DNA from: Roseibium sp.
GTDB lineage: Bacteria > Pseudomonadota > Alphaproteobacteria > Rhizobiales > Stappiaceae
Assembly (NCBI GenBank): GCA_017643215.1
Contig: JAEPNV010000003.1
Span: 62,001 to 126,000 of the forward strand
Direction: 5' to 3'
Length of the DNA: 64,000 bases
The translations under genes were made by a program, and so were the position numbers. Below, piece after piece: positions 18,289 through 26,694 of the stretch (positions within the stretch are counted from its first letter, which is position 1; the number at the start of each line of letters is the position of its first letter). The notes under the pieces are model-generated. The model was not told the DNA's origin. It worked only from the letters and a program-made list of their open reading frames with translations, and did not search any database.

Positions 18289-18856
18289 TCCAGACCCGCG
18301 CCCCGGTCCCGGGATCTTCGCATCGCTTCGTCCGGGAGGACGGCGGCAGAAAACGCCGCCTCGCCCGCGCATCGTGCTCCCGTGGCCCGACCATGGGATC
18401 CCTTCCGTATCACTTCCGCTCGCACGATCCGTTAGCCAAGATCACGGACTGGATTGCCGGATCAAGTCCATTGCTGTCCGGTTTAAAGTCCGGCGGCTTG
18501 CCTATGTCATTGAACCATTTTCTGTTTGGCTGACCAAAACGCGCAAGGTCACGCCATCGGCATAGGCGTGGCCCATCATTCAATGTCTTCCCGGAGGCCC
18601 CGCTTGGCGGCCATCCAGGACCCAGCAGCCACCGTATTTCATTTAAAAAACAACACCCTCGCCAAAGTGCTGGGCCCCGGCGCGGTGGCCGGGGCGGCAG
18701 GGTGAGGACTGCGGGCGAACAAAAACACCCCACTTTCGGGTTTAACCCGGCGGCAGGGGGCACGACGATGGAAAACGAAATGGATTGTCAAAAACCAGAG
18801 CTGCGTCCGGACGTTTCCGGCCGGGCGCAGCTCCCGATGACCGCCTGGCCGCGTGG
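18289..18856. other. Non-coding gap with remnants of dispersed repeats
   Basis: No convincing gene lies in these 568 bp between the convergent cheZ-like and chemoreceptor genes. The stretch contains inverted segments such as the TCCCGGGATC/TCCGGGAGGA pair near 18307-18340 and a GCCGGATCAAGTCC segment near 18456-18470. These resemble the dispersed intergenic repeats common in alphaproteobacterial chromosomes. A related segment occurs near 32995-33030. The right end holds the chemoreceptor terminator. Confidence 0.5.
18788..18833 (-). terminator. Intrinsic terminator of the chemoreceptor gene
   Basis: Arms 18798-18810 and 18821-18833 pair over 13 positions with one mismatch and a 10-nt loop. 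On the minus strand the stem is followed by a T-run from the AAAAA at 18790-18794. It lies just after the stop of the globin-coupled chemoreceptor. Confidence 0.65.
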
Positions 18857-20224
18857 TTATTCGCCAACGGCCATGCGGTGGTCCGGCTGCCCCTCCGCAG
18901 ACAGGACCTTCTGGAAGAAAGACCGGCTTTCATCGCCGAGTTTTGCCGCCTGCTGTTTTAACGTGCCCGACAAGGACCCCATTTTTTCAGCGGTTTGTTC
19001 CGTTTGTTCAAGCGAACCGCGAACCGCGCCAATCTGCTCGGAGAACCGGCGGCTGCCGTCCGCAGCCAATGTCACGTTTTCAGAGATCTCGGCCGTGGCC
19101 GCGGTCTGCTCTTCCACCGCCGACGCGATGTTCGTCGCGATCTCCGCGACCTGAGAAATCGTTGAGGTGATGTCCTCGATTTCCTTTGCCGACTGGCGTG
19201 TCGCTTTTTGAATATTGGCGATTTTGTCCGTGATTTCCTCGGTTGCCCGTGTCGTCTGACCGGCCAGTTCCTTCACCTCGGAGGCGACGACGGCAAATCC
19301 CTTGCCCATTTCCCCCGCGCGGGCCGCCTCAATGGTGGCGTTGAGCGCCAGAAGGTTGGTCTGTGCCGCGATCTCCGAGATCAGCCCGATCACCGATCCA
19401 ACTTCATCGGCGACATCTGAAAGATATTTCACCGATTGATTGGTCGCCTGCGCGCCCTCCACGGCCTGCCGCGAGATGTCGCTCGATTTGGCCGCCTGCC
19501 GGCCGATCTCCTCGATGGAAACGGCCATCTCCTCGGTCGCGGCCGCGCTGGCCTGAACCCCGTCGGCGGTTTCGGTGGAAGACGTTTCCATGCTCGACAT
19601 GCGTTCGTTGATGTCCACCGTGACGCCCGTCAGGTTGCCGGACGTCGTCTCCAGGTCCGAAGACGCCGAACCAACCTCCCCGACCGCGGTCTGCATAACG
19701 CCTTCGAACTGCTCGATCGCCGCCCTGATGTCACGCTCCCGGGCCTCGATCCGCGAAAGGGTTTCATCATGGTAGGTCGAAATGGCGATATCCATGTCGA
19801 TCATGACGTATTTGTTGATCACCTCGATGCTCCGCGCGGCTTTCGACGGCGAAAAGCGATGTTGCTTGAGCAAGACACGGCTGAGCTGGGACAAGGTGTA
19901 GGAATAACCGCCAATGTACCAGGTCGGATCAAGTCCGACCCTCACATGCGCCAAACCGATGCGGCGGGCCCGCTCCAGATATTCATCCGTTATGCCATCG
20001 GTAAACAGGGCACCCCAATGTTTTGTCTGTGCCGCGATCAGCCGCGGTACCTGATCACCGACCAGCTTGTTCAAATGCGGCACGGTTTTGATATGAACGT
20101 AAAAACCAGCCAGCACCTCAGGAAGTTGCGGCTCGACTACGGACCAGAGGGCCCTTGCGATTTTTTCGTCCTCCGGCTCGATCTGATAAAACTGCCGGTG
20201 TTCGCTAAGTGTATTGGTCGTCAT
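18857..20224 (-). CDS. Globin-coupled methyl-accepting chemotaxis protein (HemAT-like)
   Basis: A 455-residue soluble chemoreceptor with no membrane helix. Residues about 8-165 form a protoglobin sensor domain with proximal haem His93 ('[11 protein letters not shown]'). Residues about 190-440 are an MCP signalling domain whose hairpin tip reads '[20 protein letters not shown]'. HemAT-type receptors bind O2 at the haem and signal through CheA/CheW for aerotaxis. The ATG at 20224 follows an AGGGG site and begins directly before the globin, whereas an upstream in-frame start adds only unlike sequence. The gene has its own terminator and a long AT-rich upstream region. Confidence 0.92.
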   Translation of the reverse strand: MTTNTLSEHRQFYQIEPEDEKIARALWSVVEPQLPEVLAGFYVHIKTVPHLNKLVGDQVPRLIAAQTKHWGALFTDGITDEYLERARRIGLAHVRVGLDPTWYIGGYSYTLSQLSRVLLKQHRFSPSKAARSIEVINKYVMIDMDIAISTYHDETLSRIEARERDIRAAIEQFEGVMQTAVGEVGSASSDLETTSGNLTGVTVDINERMSSMETSSTETADGVQASAAATEEMAVSIEEIGRQAAKSSDISRQAVEGAQATNQSVKYLSDVADEVGSVIGLISEIAAQTNLLALNATIEAARAGEMGKGFAVVASEVKELAGQTTRATEEITDKIANIQKATRQSAKEIEDITSTISQVAEIATNIASAVEEQTAATAEISENVTLAADGSRRFSEQIGAVRGSLEQTEQTAEKMGSLSGTLKQQAAKLGDESRSFFQKVLSAEGQPDHRMAVGE

Positions 20225-20742
20225 GCAGGCCCCTGTACCGTTTGGCTTACTTGTGATCGAGAGAATATCTGCGCAAATACTGGGACTCATGCAGCTAATA
20301 ATTGGTTAAATCGATATATTAGTGCAAATACCTACTCTAGTTTAACTGATAACAACACTCGTATATTTACTTAATTGCGTACTTTTCACAATAAATACGA
20401 TATTTTACATAATTAATTCTATCTATCGATTTCAAAATGACAGATTCATCTATCTATACAACCAAAATACACAAATCTGACGCAGCGAGATTTTTGAAGA
20501 TATCTAGGATTCTCCCCCTCAAATCTGACGGAGGCCGACTGGCGGCCGTTCAGCCCGACAAAAGCAGTCGCGCATCCGGAAATCCCATTTTTTCAAGAAT
20601 TTGCATAAGTATTGCCGGGCTCGCTAGCCACCGGATCGCCGGGAAATGACCCAGGTTTGCCAAATAGAACGTAGCCCGGTCTGATTGGCTGGACCGGCGT
20701 CCGCCATGTGGATGAATTGCAGACGCCTTTCGTCAACTGCGC
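20225..20742. other. AT-rich intergenic region upstream of the chemoreceptor gene
   Basis: These 518 bp contain no supportable gene. From about 20270 to 20520 the base composition is strongly AT-rich against a GC-rich chromosome. There are several CTATCTAT-like runs and an 11-bp direct repeat CAAATCTGACG at 20472-20482 and 20520-20530. It probably includes the chemoreceptor promoter. Such a stretch could also be a transferred remnant or a nucleoid-protein binding site. Confidence 0.5.
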
Positions 20743-21759
20743 CTAAACCATCCCGGGTTTGCCCAGATGGAGGGCACGCTCCAGCATGGCGAGATCGACG
20801 TTTCCTCCGGTCAAGACCACACAAACGACGCGGTTTCGAGCGGAGAACCGTCCGGTAAGCACGGCCGCGAGCGCCGCGGCACCGCCCGGTTCCACGACAA
20901 GCTTGAGCTCACGGAACGCGTAGGCCACGGCGCGCAACGCCTCGTTGTCAGACACCGCCACACCCTCGCCGGCAAGCCGGGAGAGGATCGAGAATCCGAT
21001 CTCACCGGGGGATTCGGACATCAGTGCGTCGCACACGGACCCGACGGCCTTTTCGTTCCGCTGAAGCTCTCCCGTGGATAAAGAGCGCCGGTAATCGTCA
21101 AACTCACGCGGTTCCACGGTGTGAAACACGGTCCCGGGAAGGTCTGCGTCCAGTGCCAGCGCGATCCCGCTGGACAATCCGCCGCCGCCCGTGCACGCCA
21201 ACACAGCGTCCGGCTTGAGGCCCAGCGCGTCCGCTTGTTCCGCGATTTCCGCGCCGACCGTGCCTTGGCCGGCGATAACGTGCGGGTCATTGAACGGATG
21301 CACGAACGTTGCGCCTGTTTGCTGCTGGATATCCGCCGCGATCAGATACCGGTCCTCGACCCCGCGCTTATAAGTAATAACTCTGGCGCCAGCGTCTTGC
21401 GTGCGCTGCAATTTAACCTTCGGCGCGGTCTCTGGCATGACGATGGTCGCCGGAATGCCGAGGAGCCGCGCACTTTCGGCAACGCCTTGCGCGTGATTGC
21501 CCGACGAACAAGCAACGACACCCTTTTCACGCGTTTTTTCAGGGATTTGGGACAGGCAGTTGTACGCGCCGCGAAATTTGAAGGACCCGGTCCGCTGCAG
21601 GTTTTCCGGCTTGATGAGGATCGTGCCGTCTACAGCGTCGTCCAGAACCGGAAACCGCAAAAGCGGCGTTTTGAACGCCACGTCCTTGATGCGGCGCCGG
21701 GCGGCATCAATATCCGCGCGCGTGACCATTGATCTGGATGTGTCGAACGAGACTCCCAT
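20743..21759 (-). CDS. PLP-dependent threonine/serine dehydratase-like lyase (fold II)
   Basis: A 338-residue cytoplasmic enzyme of the tryptophan-synthase-beta fold. Lys61 in 'TGSFKFRGA' is the Schiff-base lysine, 'CTGGGGLSSG' is the phosphate-binding glycine loop, and 'SSGNHAQGVA' is the substrate loop. There is no C-terminal ACT domain, so it is not feedback-regulated biosynthetic IlvA. It fits catabolic threonine dehydratase, serine racemase or threo-3-hydroxyaspartate ammonia-lyase, and sequence alone does not separate these. I choose ATG 21759 because the 30 residues upstream are not conserved-looking. It is a single gene. Confidence 0.88.
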   Translation of the reverse strand: MGVSFDTSRSMVTRADIDAARRRIKDVAFKTPLLRFPVLDDAVDGTILIKPENLQRTGSFKFRGAYNCLSQIPEKTREKGVVACSSGNHAQGVAESARLLGIPATIVMPETAPKVKLQRTQDAGARVITYKRGVEDRYLIAADIQQQTGATFVHPFNDPHVIAGQGTVGAEIAEQADALGLKPDAVLACTGGGGLSSGIALALDADLPGTVFHTVEPREFDDYRRSLSTGELQRNEKAVGSVCDALMSESPGEIGFSILSRLAGEGVAVSDNEALRAVAYAFRELKLVVEPGGAAALAAVLTGRFSARNRVVCVVLTGGNVDLAMLERALHLGKPGMV

Positions 21760-21955
21760 AACCTGTCCCCGAATGGACCGGCAATACAGCGCGACGCGAT
21801 CGCACTGCGGCGGTCTTGATTTCACACAGAGTAGGCGTTGGGCCCACAAAAGAGAAGCTTTGTCGCCAGCATCAGACGCTTCGCCCTGGCATCATCCCGA
21901 AGCGTGAACAAACGCTGTTGTCTGGCGCCTGGCAATCCCGAACGCCCGGCTGGCC

Positions 21956-22999
21956 CTAAGCGGCCGCAGCCTTGTTCTCATCATGAAACATGCGCTGCGC
22001 GGCAAGGGCATTGTCGAGAAATTGACGAGCGCTGGCCCGCCAGGTGTAGTTCATGGCGACCGCCCGGCAATGGTCACGGGGAATGTCAAGACAGTCCAAC
22101 GCGGCCTGGCGCAAGTCGTTCGATAAAACACCCGCGCCCGTGTCCGCGATCACATCCATTGGCCCCATCACCGGATAAGCCGCGACCGGCACCCCGCAGG
22201 CCAGCGCTTCGAGCATCACGTTGCCAAATGTGTCGGTCAGCGAGGGAAACACGAACACATCCGCCGATGCATAATGACGGGCAAGCGCCTCACCGGTTTT
22301 CGCGCCGGTGAAGAGGACAGAGGCAAATTCCCGCCGCAAGCTGTCCAACTGCGGTCCATCACCGACAACCACCTTCGATCCGGGAAGATCCAGATCGAGA
22401 AAGGCGCGAACATTCTTCTCAACCGCGACCCGGCCCACATACATGAAGACCGGGCCCTTGAGGCTGTCCGGCAAGATCGAAGATTCATGGGGCGTGAACA
22501 GCCGCTCATCCACACCCCGGGACCAGCGCATGAGGTTTTTGAAGCCCCGAGCCCGCAAATCATCCTCAAGCGAGCGTGTCGCGACCATGCAGCCGTTGCC
22601 CGAATTGTGAAACCGGCGCAGCCAGGCGTAGGACCACGACAGCGGCACAGGCAGGCGCGCCGACAGGTACTCCGGGAACCGGGTATGATAGCTGGTCGAA
22701 AACGGCCGCCCGTCCTTGACCGCCGCTTGCGCGGCCATCAGCCCGAGAGGACCCTCCGTTGCAATATGCAGGTGATCGCAATCGTGGTCGCCAATCATCC
22801 GCCGGATGCGCCGGGGCATTGTCAGAGAGAGCCGGATCTCGGGATAGGTCGGACAGGGCAGCGTGCGAAATGACTGCGGCGTCAAGAACGAAACCTTGAT
22901 GCCCATGGCAACCAATTCTTCCGCGGTCCGTTCGAGCGAGCGGACGACGCCATTGATCTGGGGGTGCCACGCATCCGTGACAATCAATATGGATGTCAT
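21956..22999 (-). CDS. Glycosyltransferase family 4 protein
   Basis: A 347-residue GT-B fold glycosyltransferase. The N-terminal domain opens 'MTSILIVTDAWHPQINGVVRSLERTAEELV', split here between strand and helix. The C-terminal domain has 'DTFGNVMLEALACGVPVAA', the nucleotide-sugar binding EX7E-type block. The architecture resembles alpha-mannosyltransferases and glycolipid glycosyltransferases. Its ATG overlaps the stop of the upstream phosphoesterase gene (ATGA at 22996-22999), so the two are co-translated. A role in glycolipid or envelope sugar synthesis is inferred; the sugar and acceptor are unknown. Confidence 0.88.
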   Translation of the reverse strand: MTSILIVTDAWHPQINGVVRSLERTAEELVAMGIKVSFLTPQSFRTLPCPTYPEIRLSLTMPRRIRRMIGDHDCDHLHIATEGPLGLMAAQAAVKDGRPFSTSYHTRFPEYLSARLPVPLSWSYAWLRRFHNSGNGCMVATRSLEDDLRARGFKNLMRWSRGVDERLFTPHESSILPDSLKGPVFMYVGRVAVEKNVRAFLDLDLPGSKVVVGDGPQLDSLRREFASVLFTGAKTGEALARHYASADVFVFPSLTDTFGNVMLEALACGVPVAAYPVMGPMDVIADTGAGVLSNDLRQAALDCLDIPRDHCRAVAMNYTWRASARQFLDNALAAQRMFHDENKAAAA

Positions 23000-23799
23000 G
23001 CGGCGACCGGCCGTTCCTTTGCCGGCGCCGGCAGCGCATCGGCCTGTTTCGGCTTCGCCCATTGGATCACCTCAAACGTCCCGTCATGGTGCTCTGCGAC
23101 CGCACTGCAGCTTTCGACCCAGTCGCCCGTATTGATGTAGTGGACGCCGTTCATGTCGCGGTTCGCGGCGTGATGAATATGGCCGCAGATGACGCCGTCA
23201 ACACCGCGCCGGCGGGCCTCGTCGCACAGCGCCTCTTCGAAGCGGCCGATGAAACTGACCGCATTCTTGACCTTCAGCTTCGCCCAGGCCGACAAGGACC
23301 AGTAGGTCAGCCCAAGGCGGCGGCGGAACACATTGATCCAGGTGTTGATCGCCAGCGCGCTGACATAGGCCTTGTCGCCGAAAAACGCGAGCCATTTGGC
23401 ATGGCGAATGACCACATCGAACTGGTCGCCATGAATGACCAGATACTGGCGGCCATCGGCCGATTCGTGGATCGCCGTATCGGTGACCTCGACCCCGCCG
23501 AAATGCGTGCCGAGGAAATCCCGAAGGAATTCGTCATGATTGCCAGGAATATAGATGATGCGGGCGCCCTTGCGTGCCTTGCGGAGGATTTTTTGGACGA
23601 CGTCATTATGGGCTTGCGGCCAGTACCAGGAGCGCTTCAGGCGCCACCCGTCCACAATGTCACCGACAAGGTAGACCGTCTCGGCGTCGTTCTTGCGCAG
23701 AAAATCGAGTAACAATTCCGCCTGGCACCCGCGGGTTCCAAGATGAATGTCTGAGATGAACAAGGATCGATAGTGGCGCGATGTCGAAGTCGCTGACAT
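22996..23799 (-). CDS. LpxH-like metallophosphoesterase (UDP-2,3-diacylglucosamine diphosphatase family)
   Basis: A 267-residue calcineurin-like phosphoesterase with all five metal motifs: 'SDIHLG', 'VGDIVDGW', 'GNHDE', 'HGDQFD' and 'CGHIHHA'. This is the LpxH/UDP-diacylglucosamine diphosphatase-like family, often annotated so in alphaproteobacteria. However, many of those species use LpxI for lipid A, so this protein may act on another lipid or nucleotide diphosphate. It overlaps the downstream glycosyltransferase by 4 bp, suggesting successive steps on one envelope lipid. A hydrophobic, basic patch mid-protein suggests membrane contact. Confidence 0.85.
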   Translation of the reverse strand: MSATSTSRHYRSLFISDIHLGTRGCQAELLLDFLRKNDAETVYLVGDIVDGWRLKRSWYWPQAHNDVVQKILRKARKGARIIYIPGNHDEFLRDFLGTHFGGVEVTDTAIHESADGRQYLVIHGDQFDVVIRHAKWLAFFGDKAYVSALAINTWINVFRRRLGLTYWSLSAWAKLKVKNAVSFIGRFEEALCDEARRRGVDGVICGHIHHAANRDMNGVHYINTGDWVESCSAVAEHHDGTFEVIQWAKPKQADALPAPAKERPVAA

Positions 23800-24043
23800 G
23801 ATTTCAGCTCCAAATGCATGCTGGAGCGCTATAGATCCGATTCAGGTATCACTATTATGACAGCGCCGGTTGGCCACGGGCCATTGCTTGCCGAATTGCG
23901 GGCCCGCGATTTGCGATCCCCGCCATGAAGCTTTCCGATACCGTCCTTTATCCGCCATTCCCGCCCTTGCCATCAAGGTGGCCACGCCACAAGTTGGCCG
24001 GCGACGACATTCGAAAAACCCAAAAAAAACAGGACTGAATCAG

Positions 24044-24823
24044 ATGGATCTTGGGATCGCAGGCAAAAAGGCCATCATATGCGCGTCGAGCCGGGGCCTG
24101 GGCCGCGGCTGCGCCGAAGCGCTCGCGCAGGCTGGCTGTGACATCGTTCTGAATGGACGAAACGAGGCCGTTCTTTCGCACACCGCCGAGGCCTTGAAGA
24201 CACGATACAATGTCGCCATCAGCGCCATCGCCGCCGATGTATCCACCGCGCAAGGGCAAAAGGCGATCCTGGCCGCATGCCCCGAGCCCGACATTTTGGT
24301 CAACAACAATGGCGGCCCGCCGCGCAAGGATTACACTGAGCTCGACCGGGCGGCGATGCTTGATGGCGTGGTCCAGAACTTGGTGACGCCGATCGAGCTG
24401 ATTCAAGCCGTGTTGCCGGGCATGACATCCCGCGGGTTTGGCCGGATCGTCAATATCACGTCCCTTTCAGTCCGCATGCCGATCGAAGGACTTGACCTTT
24501 CGAGCGGCGCGCGCGCGGGACTGACCGCCTTTCTGGCAGGTGTCTGCCGGCAGGTCGCCGGCAAAGGCGTGACCATCAACAATCTCTTGCCCGGCAAGAT
24601 GGACACGGACCGCCTCAAAGGTGGATTGGAGCGGGAAGCCGAACAGACCGGCAAAACGCTGGAAGAGGTCCGGCAGGGATCGGCTGAACAGATCCCGGCA
24701 GGCCGCTTCGGCACCGCGGACGAATTTGGTCAGACATGCGCCTTCCTGTGCTCGACGCATGCCGGGTACCTCACCGGTCAAAATGTCTTGCTGGATGGCG
24801 GCCTTTACCCGGCCGCGTTTTGA
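24044..24823 (+). CDS. SDR-family oxidoreductase-like protein lacking the usual Tyr-x-x-x-Lys
   Basis: A 259-residue short-chain dehydrogenase/reductase fold protein. The cofactor region reads 'AIICASSRGLGRGCAEALA' instead of the standard TGxxxGxG, and 'DILVNNNGGPP' is the NNAG equivalent. After 'GRIVNITSLSVRMP', where Ser is expected, the segment 'GLDLSSGARAGLTAFLAGV' replaces the catalytic YxxxK. This matches the BKR-like SDR subgroup known to deviate at the active site. It may be a reductase with different chemistry or a binding protein. I choose ATG 24044 because it starts right at the Rossmann fold. A strong hairpin follows 31 bp after the stop. Confidence 0.88.
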   Translation: MDLGIAGKKAIICASSRGLGRGCAEALAQAGCDIVLNGRNEAVLSHTAEALKTRYNVAISAIAADVSTAQGQKAILAACPEPDILVNNNGGPPRKDYTELDRAAMLDGVVQNLVTPIELIQAVLPGMTSRGFGRIVNITSLSVRMPIEGLDLSSGARAGLTAFLAGVCRQVAGKGVTINNLLPGKMDTDRLKGGLEREAEQTGKTLEEVRQGSAEQIPAGRFGTADEFGQTCAFLCSTHAGYLTGQNVLLDGGLYPAAF

Positions 24824-24853
24824 GCGGCCCGCGCCTCGCCGACCACCAACGAA

Positions 24854-24878
24854 AACGGCCCGCGCGTCGCGGGCCGTT
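24854..24878. terminator. Stem-loop between convergent SDR and fadL genes
   Basis: AACGGCCCGCG (24854-24864) pairs perfectly with CGCGGGCCGTT (24868-24878) across a 3-nt loop. It sits between the convergent SDR and FadL genes and can serve either strand. The following T-content is modest, so termination efficiency is uncertain. Confidence 0.75.
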
Positions 24879-24900
24879 CTTGATCAAATCCACCTATTTT

Positions 24901-26244
24901 TCAGAACTTTACCCGCAGCGCGGCCGTCAAAATGTTGACATGCGAGTCGACGTCGGATGTGTAGGTGCCGATATTGGCGTTGTAGTCCTGATGCCCCGGC
25001 GTGATGCTGACGCGGGTGTCATCGGGAATGATATGCGTGTAGCCGAGATCCAGCGCCACATGGTCCATCGGTTCCCAGGACAATCCGGCCGACAACCACA
25101 GCCGGTCGTTGTCTGGCAGGCGGGTCGACCGGATGTTCTGGTCGATCGGCGAGAGTTCGTAGGCGATACCGGCCCGCAGGGTCAGATCCTCGTTCCAGTC
25201 GTATTCGCCGCCAACGGAAAAGAACCAGCCGTCTTCATAGTTGAACTCAAGATCCGGAAGGCCGGTCGGATTGGTTGTCGTGCCGCCGGTCGAAGTCAAA
25301 TGGATCGTTCCGACCCGGCTCCAGTTGGTCCACTCCACGGTTCCGGCAACGCGGATCCTGTCGGTGATGTCCTGCGTGGCGGACAACGTGACCATGTCCG
25401 GCATCATGACGTTGGCCTCGATGCCCGTCCGGCTGCCGGCAAACGGGATGGCGCCGACGCCCGGCACCACCGCCACGCCCGCCGGATTGCTGAAATTGCC
25501 GTCCAATGTGTGGGACACGGTGGACCGGTAGCCAAGCCCGAAGACGGTGCCGTCCAGGGGTTTGAAGGTGAGGCCCGCCGTCACACCAAATCCGACGTCA
25601 CTGCCCTTGACCTGGGTGGAGGCCGGGCTTCCGGCCGGAGAGGCCGCGAACGCATAAGCGGATTTCAGACGGACCTGGATGTACTGCACCTGAACGCCCG
25701 CCCCGACCGACAACATGTCGTTGACCTGATAGGCGACGGTCGGATTAACACTGATCGTGAAGACTTCCGACGACCGCGAATAATATTGCGCGGCCCAATT
25801 GGTTTCCGGTTTCGTGCTCAGGCCAAAGGGGGCATTGACGCCAAGCCCGAGGACAATGTCGTCATTGAGCCGGTAAGTCGTATAGGTCGCCGGGATCCAA
25901 GCATCCGACGCCAGGTCTCCGCTTGGCGCCGAACTGGCAGGCTGGCCCAAACCGGCAACAAGGCCCGAGGGTGTAAACGTCCCGTCCATGGACGATTCGG
26001 GAATGATGAAGGAATTGTGGGCCTCAAACGTGAAACCATCGGCCGCACCGGTAATGGACGCGGGGTTCCAGAACATCGAGGAAATCGAGGGGCCGCCGGC
26101 TGCATTTCCAGCAAAGGACATCCCCTGATAGTAGGCGCTTTGCTCCCGAAGTGCGAACGCGCCTGCGTGCGCAGACCCTGTAACAATTACCAAGCTTACA
26201 AGGGCTGTCGAAAGTTGTGCGATAGTTTTCGTTGACCGATGCAT
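24901..26244 (-). CDS. OmpP1/FadL-family outer-membrane hydrophobic-compound channel
   Basis: A 447-residue outer-membrane beta-barrel. The signal peptide covers residues 1-27 (ends 'GSAHA'). The mature protein begins 'GAFALREQSAYYQGMSFAG', the FadL N-terminal hatch, followed by 'MFWNPASI' as in FadL (NPA motif). Alternating strands run to a terminal Phe ('LTAALRVKF'), the outer-membrane sorting end. The family imports long-chain fatty acids and other hydrophobic molecules. A strong GGGGGAGA ribosome site precedes the ATG. A long-chain acyl-CoA ligase gene at 39564 could use its substrates but is not linked. Confidence 0.92.
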   Translation of the reverse strand: MHRSTKTIAQLSTALVSLVIVTGSAHAGAFALREQSAYYQGMSFAGNAAGGPSISSMFWNPASITGAADGFTFEAHNSFIIPESSMDGTFTPSGLVAGLGQPASSAPSGDLASDAWIPATYTTYRLNDDIVLGLGVNAPFGLSTKPETNWAAQYYSRSSEVFTISVNPTVAYQVNDMLSVGAGVQVQYIQVRLKSAYAFAASPAGSPASTQVKGSDVGFGVTAGLTFKPLDGTVFGLGYRSTVSHTLDGNFSNPAGVAVVPGVGAIPFAGSRTGIEANVMMPDMVTLSATQDITDRIRVAGTVEWTNWSRVGTIHLTSTGGTTTNPTGLPDLEFNYEDGWFFSVGGEYDWNEDLTLRAGIAYELSPIDQNIRSTRLPDNDRLWLSAGLSWEPMDHVALDLGYTHIIPDDTRVSITPGHQDYNANIGTYTSDVDSHVNILTAALRVKF

Positions 26245-26694
26245 TCGAAGTGTCTCCCCCCAATCCTCCGCCCACGGGAGAATTCAACTATTTCAGTGAA
26301 AGGTCTTTCAAACCAACGTGTCAGGATCAATCTGTTTTCGCGTGATGATGCGCTGCACTATTGATACGCTGCGATGCAATATATCCGAGGATACCATCGC
26401 AGTTCCTTCGCTGGCAAACACGTTACGTAAGGGTTAGCCCCTAATTTTGGAAAAAATGGAATGCATGCCGGACGAATCGTCCATCCTGCACAAAAAATAG
26501 GCAAAAATACTCGAATTTACGGCCTTGATTTTTTCATCAAGGACGTTGCGAAAATGTCACAACTTCCCGGATTATCCACAGCCGTTTGTGGGTAAAAACA
26601 CCAATGGTCGGTCTTTTGAACCGGCCGCGCCGAGCAAGGGATCTTGCTTCTGCATTGGGTTTTCGCATCCCGCGCAGGGCGGACAGACGACGCC
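26245..26694. other. Intergenic region upstream of fadL, with a DnaA-box-like inverted pair
   Basis: No gene is supported in these 450 bp. The region is AT-richer than its surroundings and presumably holds the fadL promoter. It contains a small hairpin, CCTTGAT/ATCAAGG around 26523-26543. It also holds the inverted pair described separately at 26572-26595. Confidence 0.5.
26572..26595. repeat. Inverted pair of DnaA-box-like nonamers
   Basis: TTATCCACA at 26572-26580 equals the E. coli DnaA consensus box. After a 6-bp spacer, TGTGGGTAA at 26587-26595 is the reverse complement of TTACCCACA. The pair can also fold as a 9-bp stem with one wobble. Two boxes alone do not make an origin. Confidence 0.5.

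Noticed and set aside
18410..18763. Minus-strand frame of 117 codons in the cheZ/chemoreceptor gap
   Set aside because: There is no ribosome site. The Pro/Trp/Gly-rich product comes from dispersed-repeat sequence and carries no domain.
20437..20649. Plus-strand frame of 70 codons in the AT-rich island
   Set aside because: It has no ribosome site or recognisable fold, and runs from AT-rich into ordinary sequence without codon bias.
20743..21759. Biosynthetic threonine deaminase IlvA
   Set aside because: The protein ends after the catalytic domain, without the C-terminal ACT-like regulatory domain of biosynthetic IlvA.
24736..26235. Plus-strand open frame of 499 codons
   Set aside because: It is antisense to the fadL-type gene, which has a signal peptide, the FadL hatch and a C-terminal Phe.
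26245..26694. Replication origin at the DnaA-box-like pair
   Set aside because: There are only two boxes, no adjacent dnaA, hemE, parAB or similar origin genes, and no long AT-rich unwinding element.
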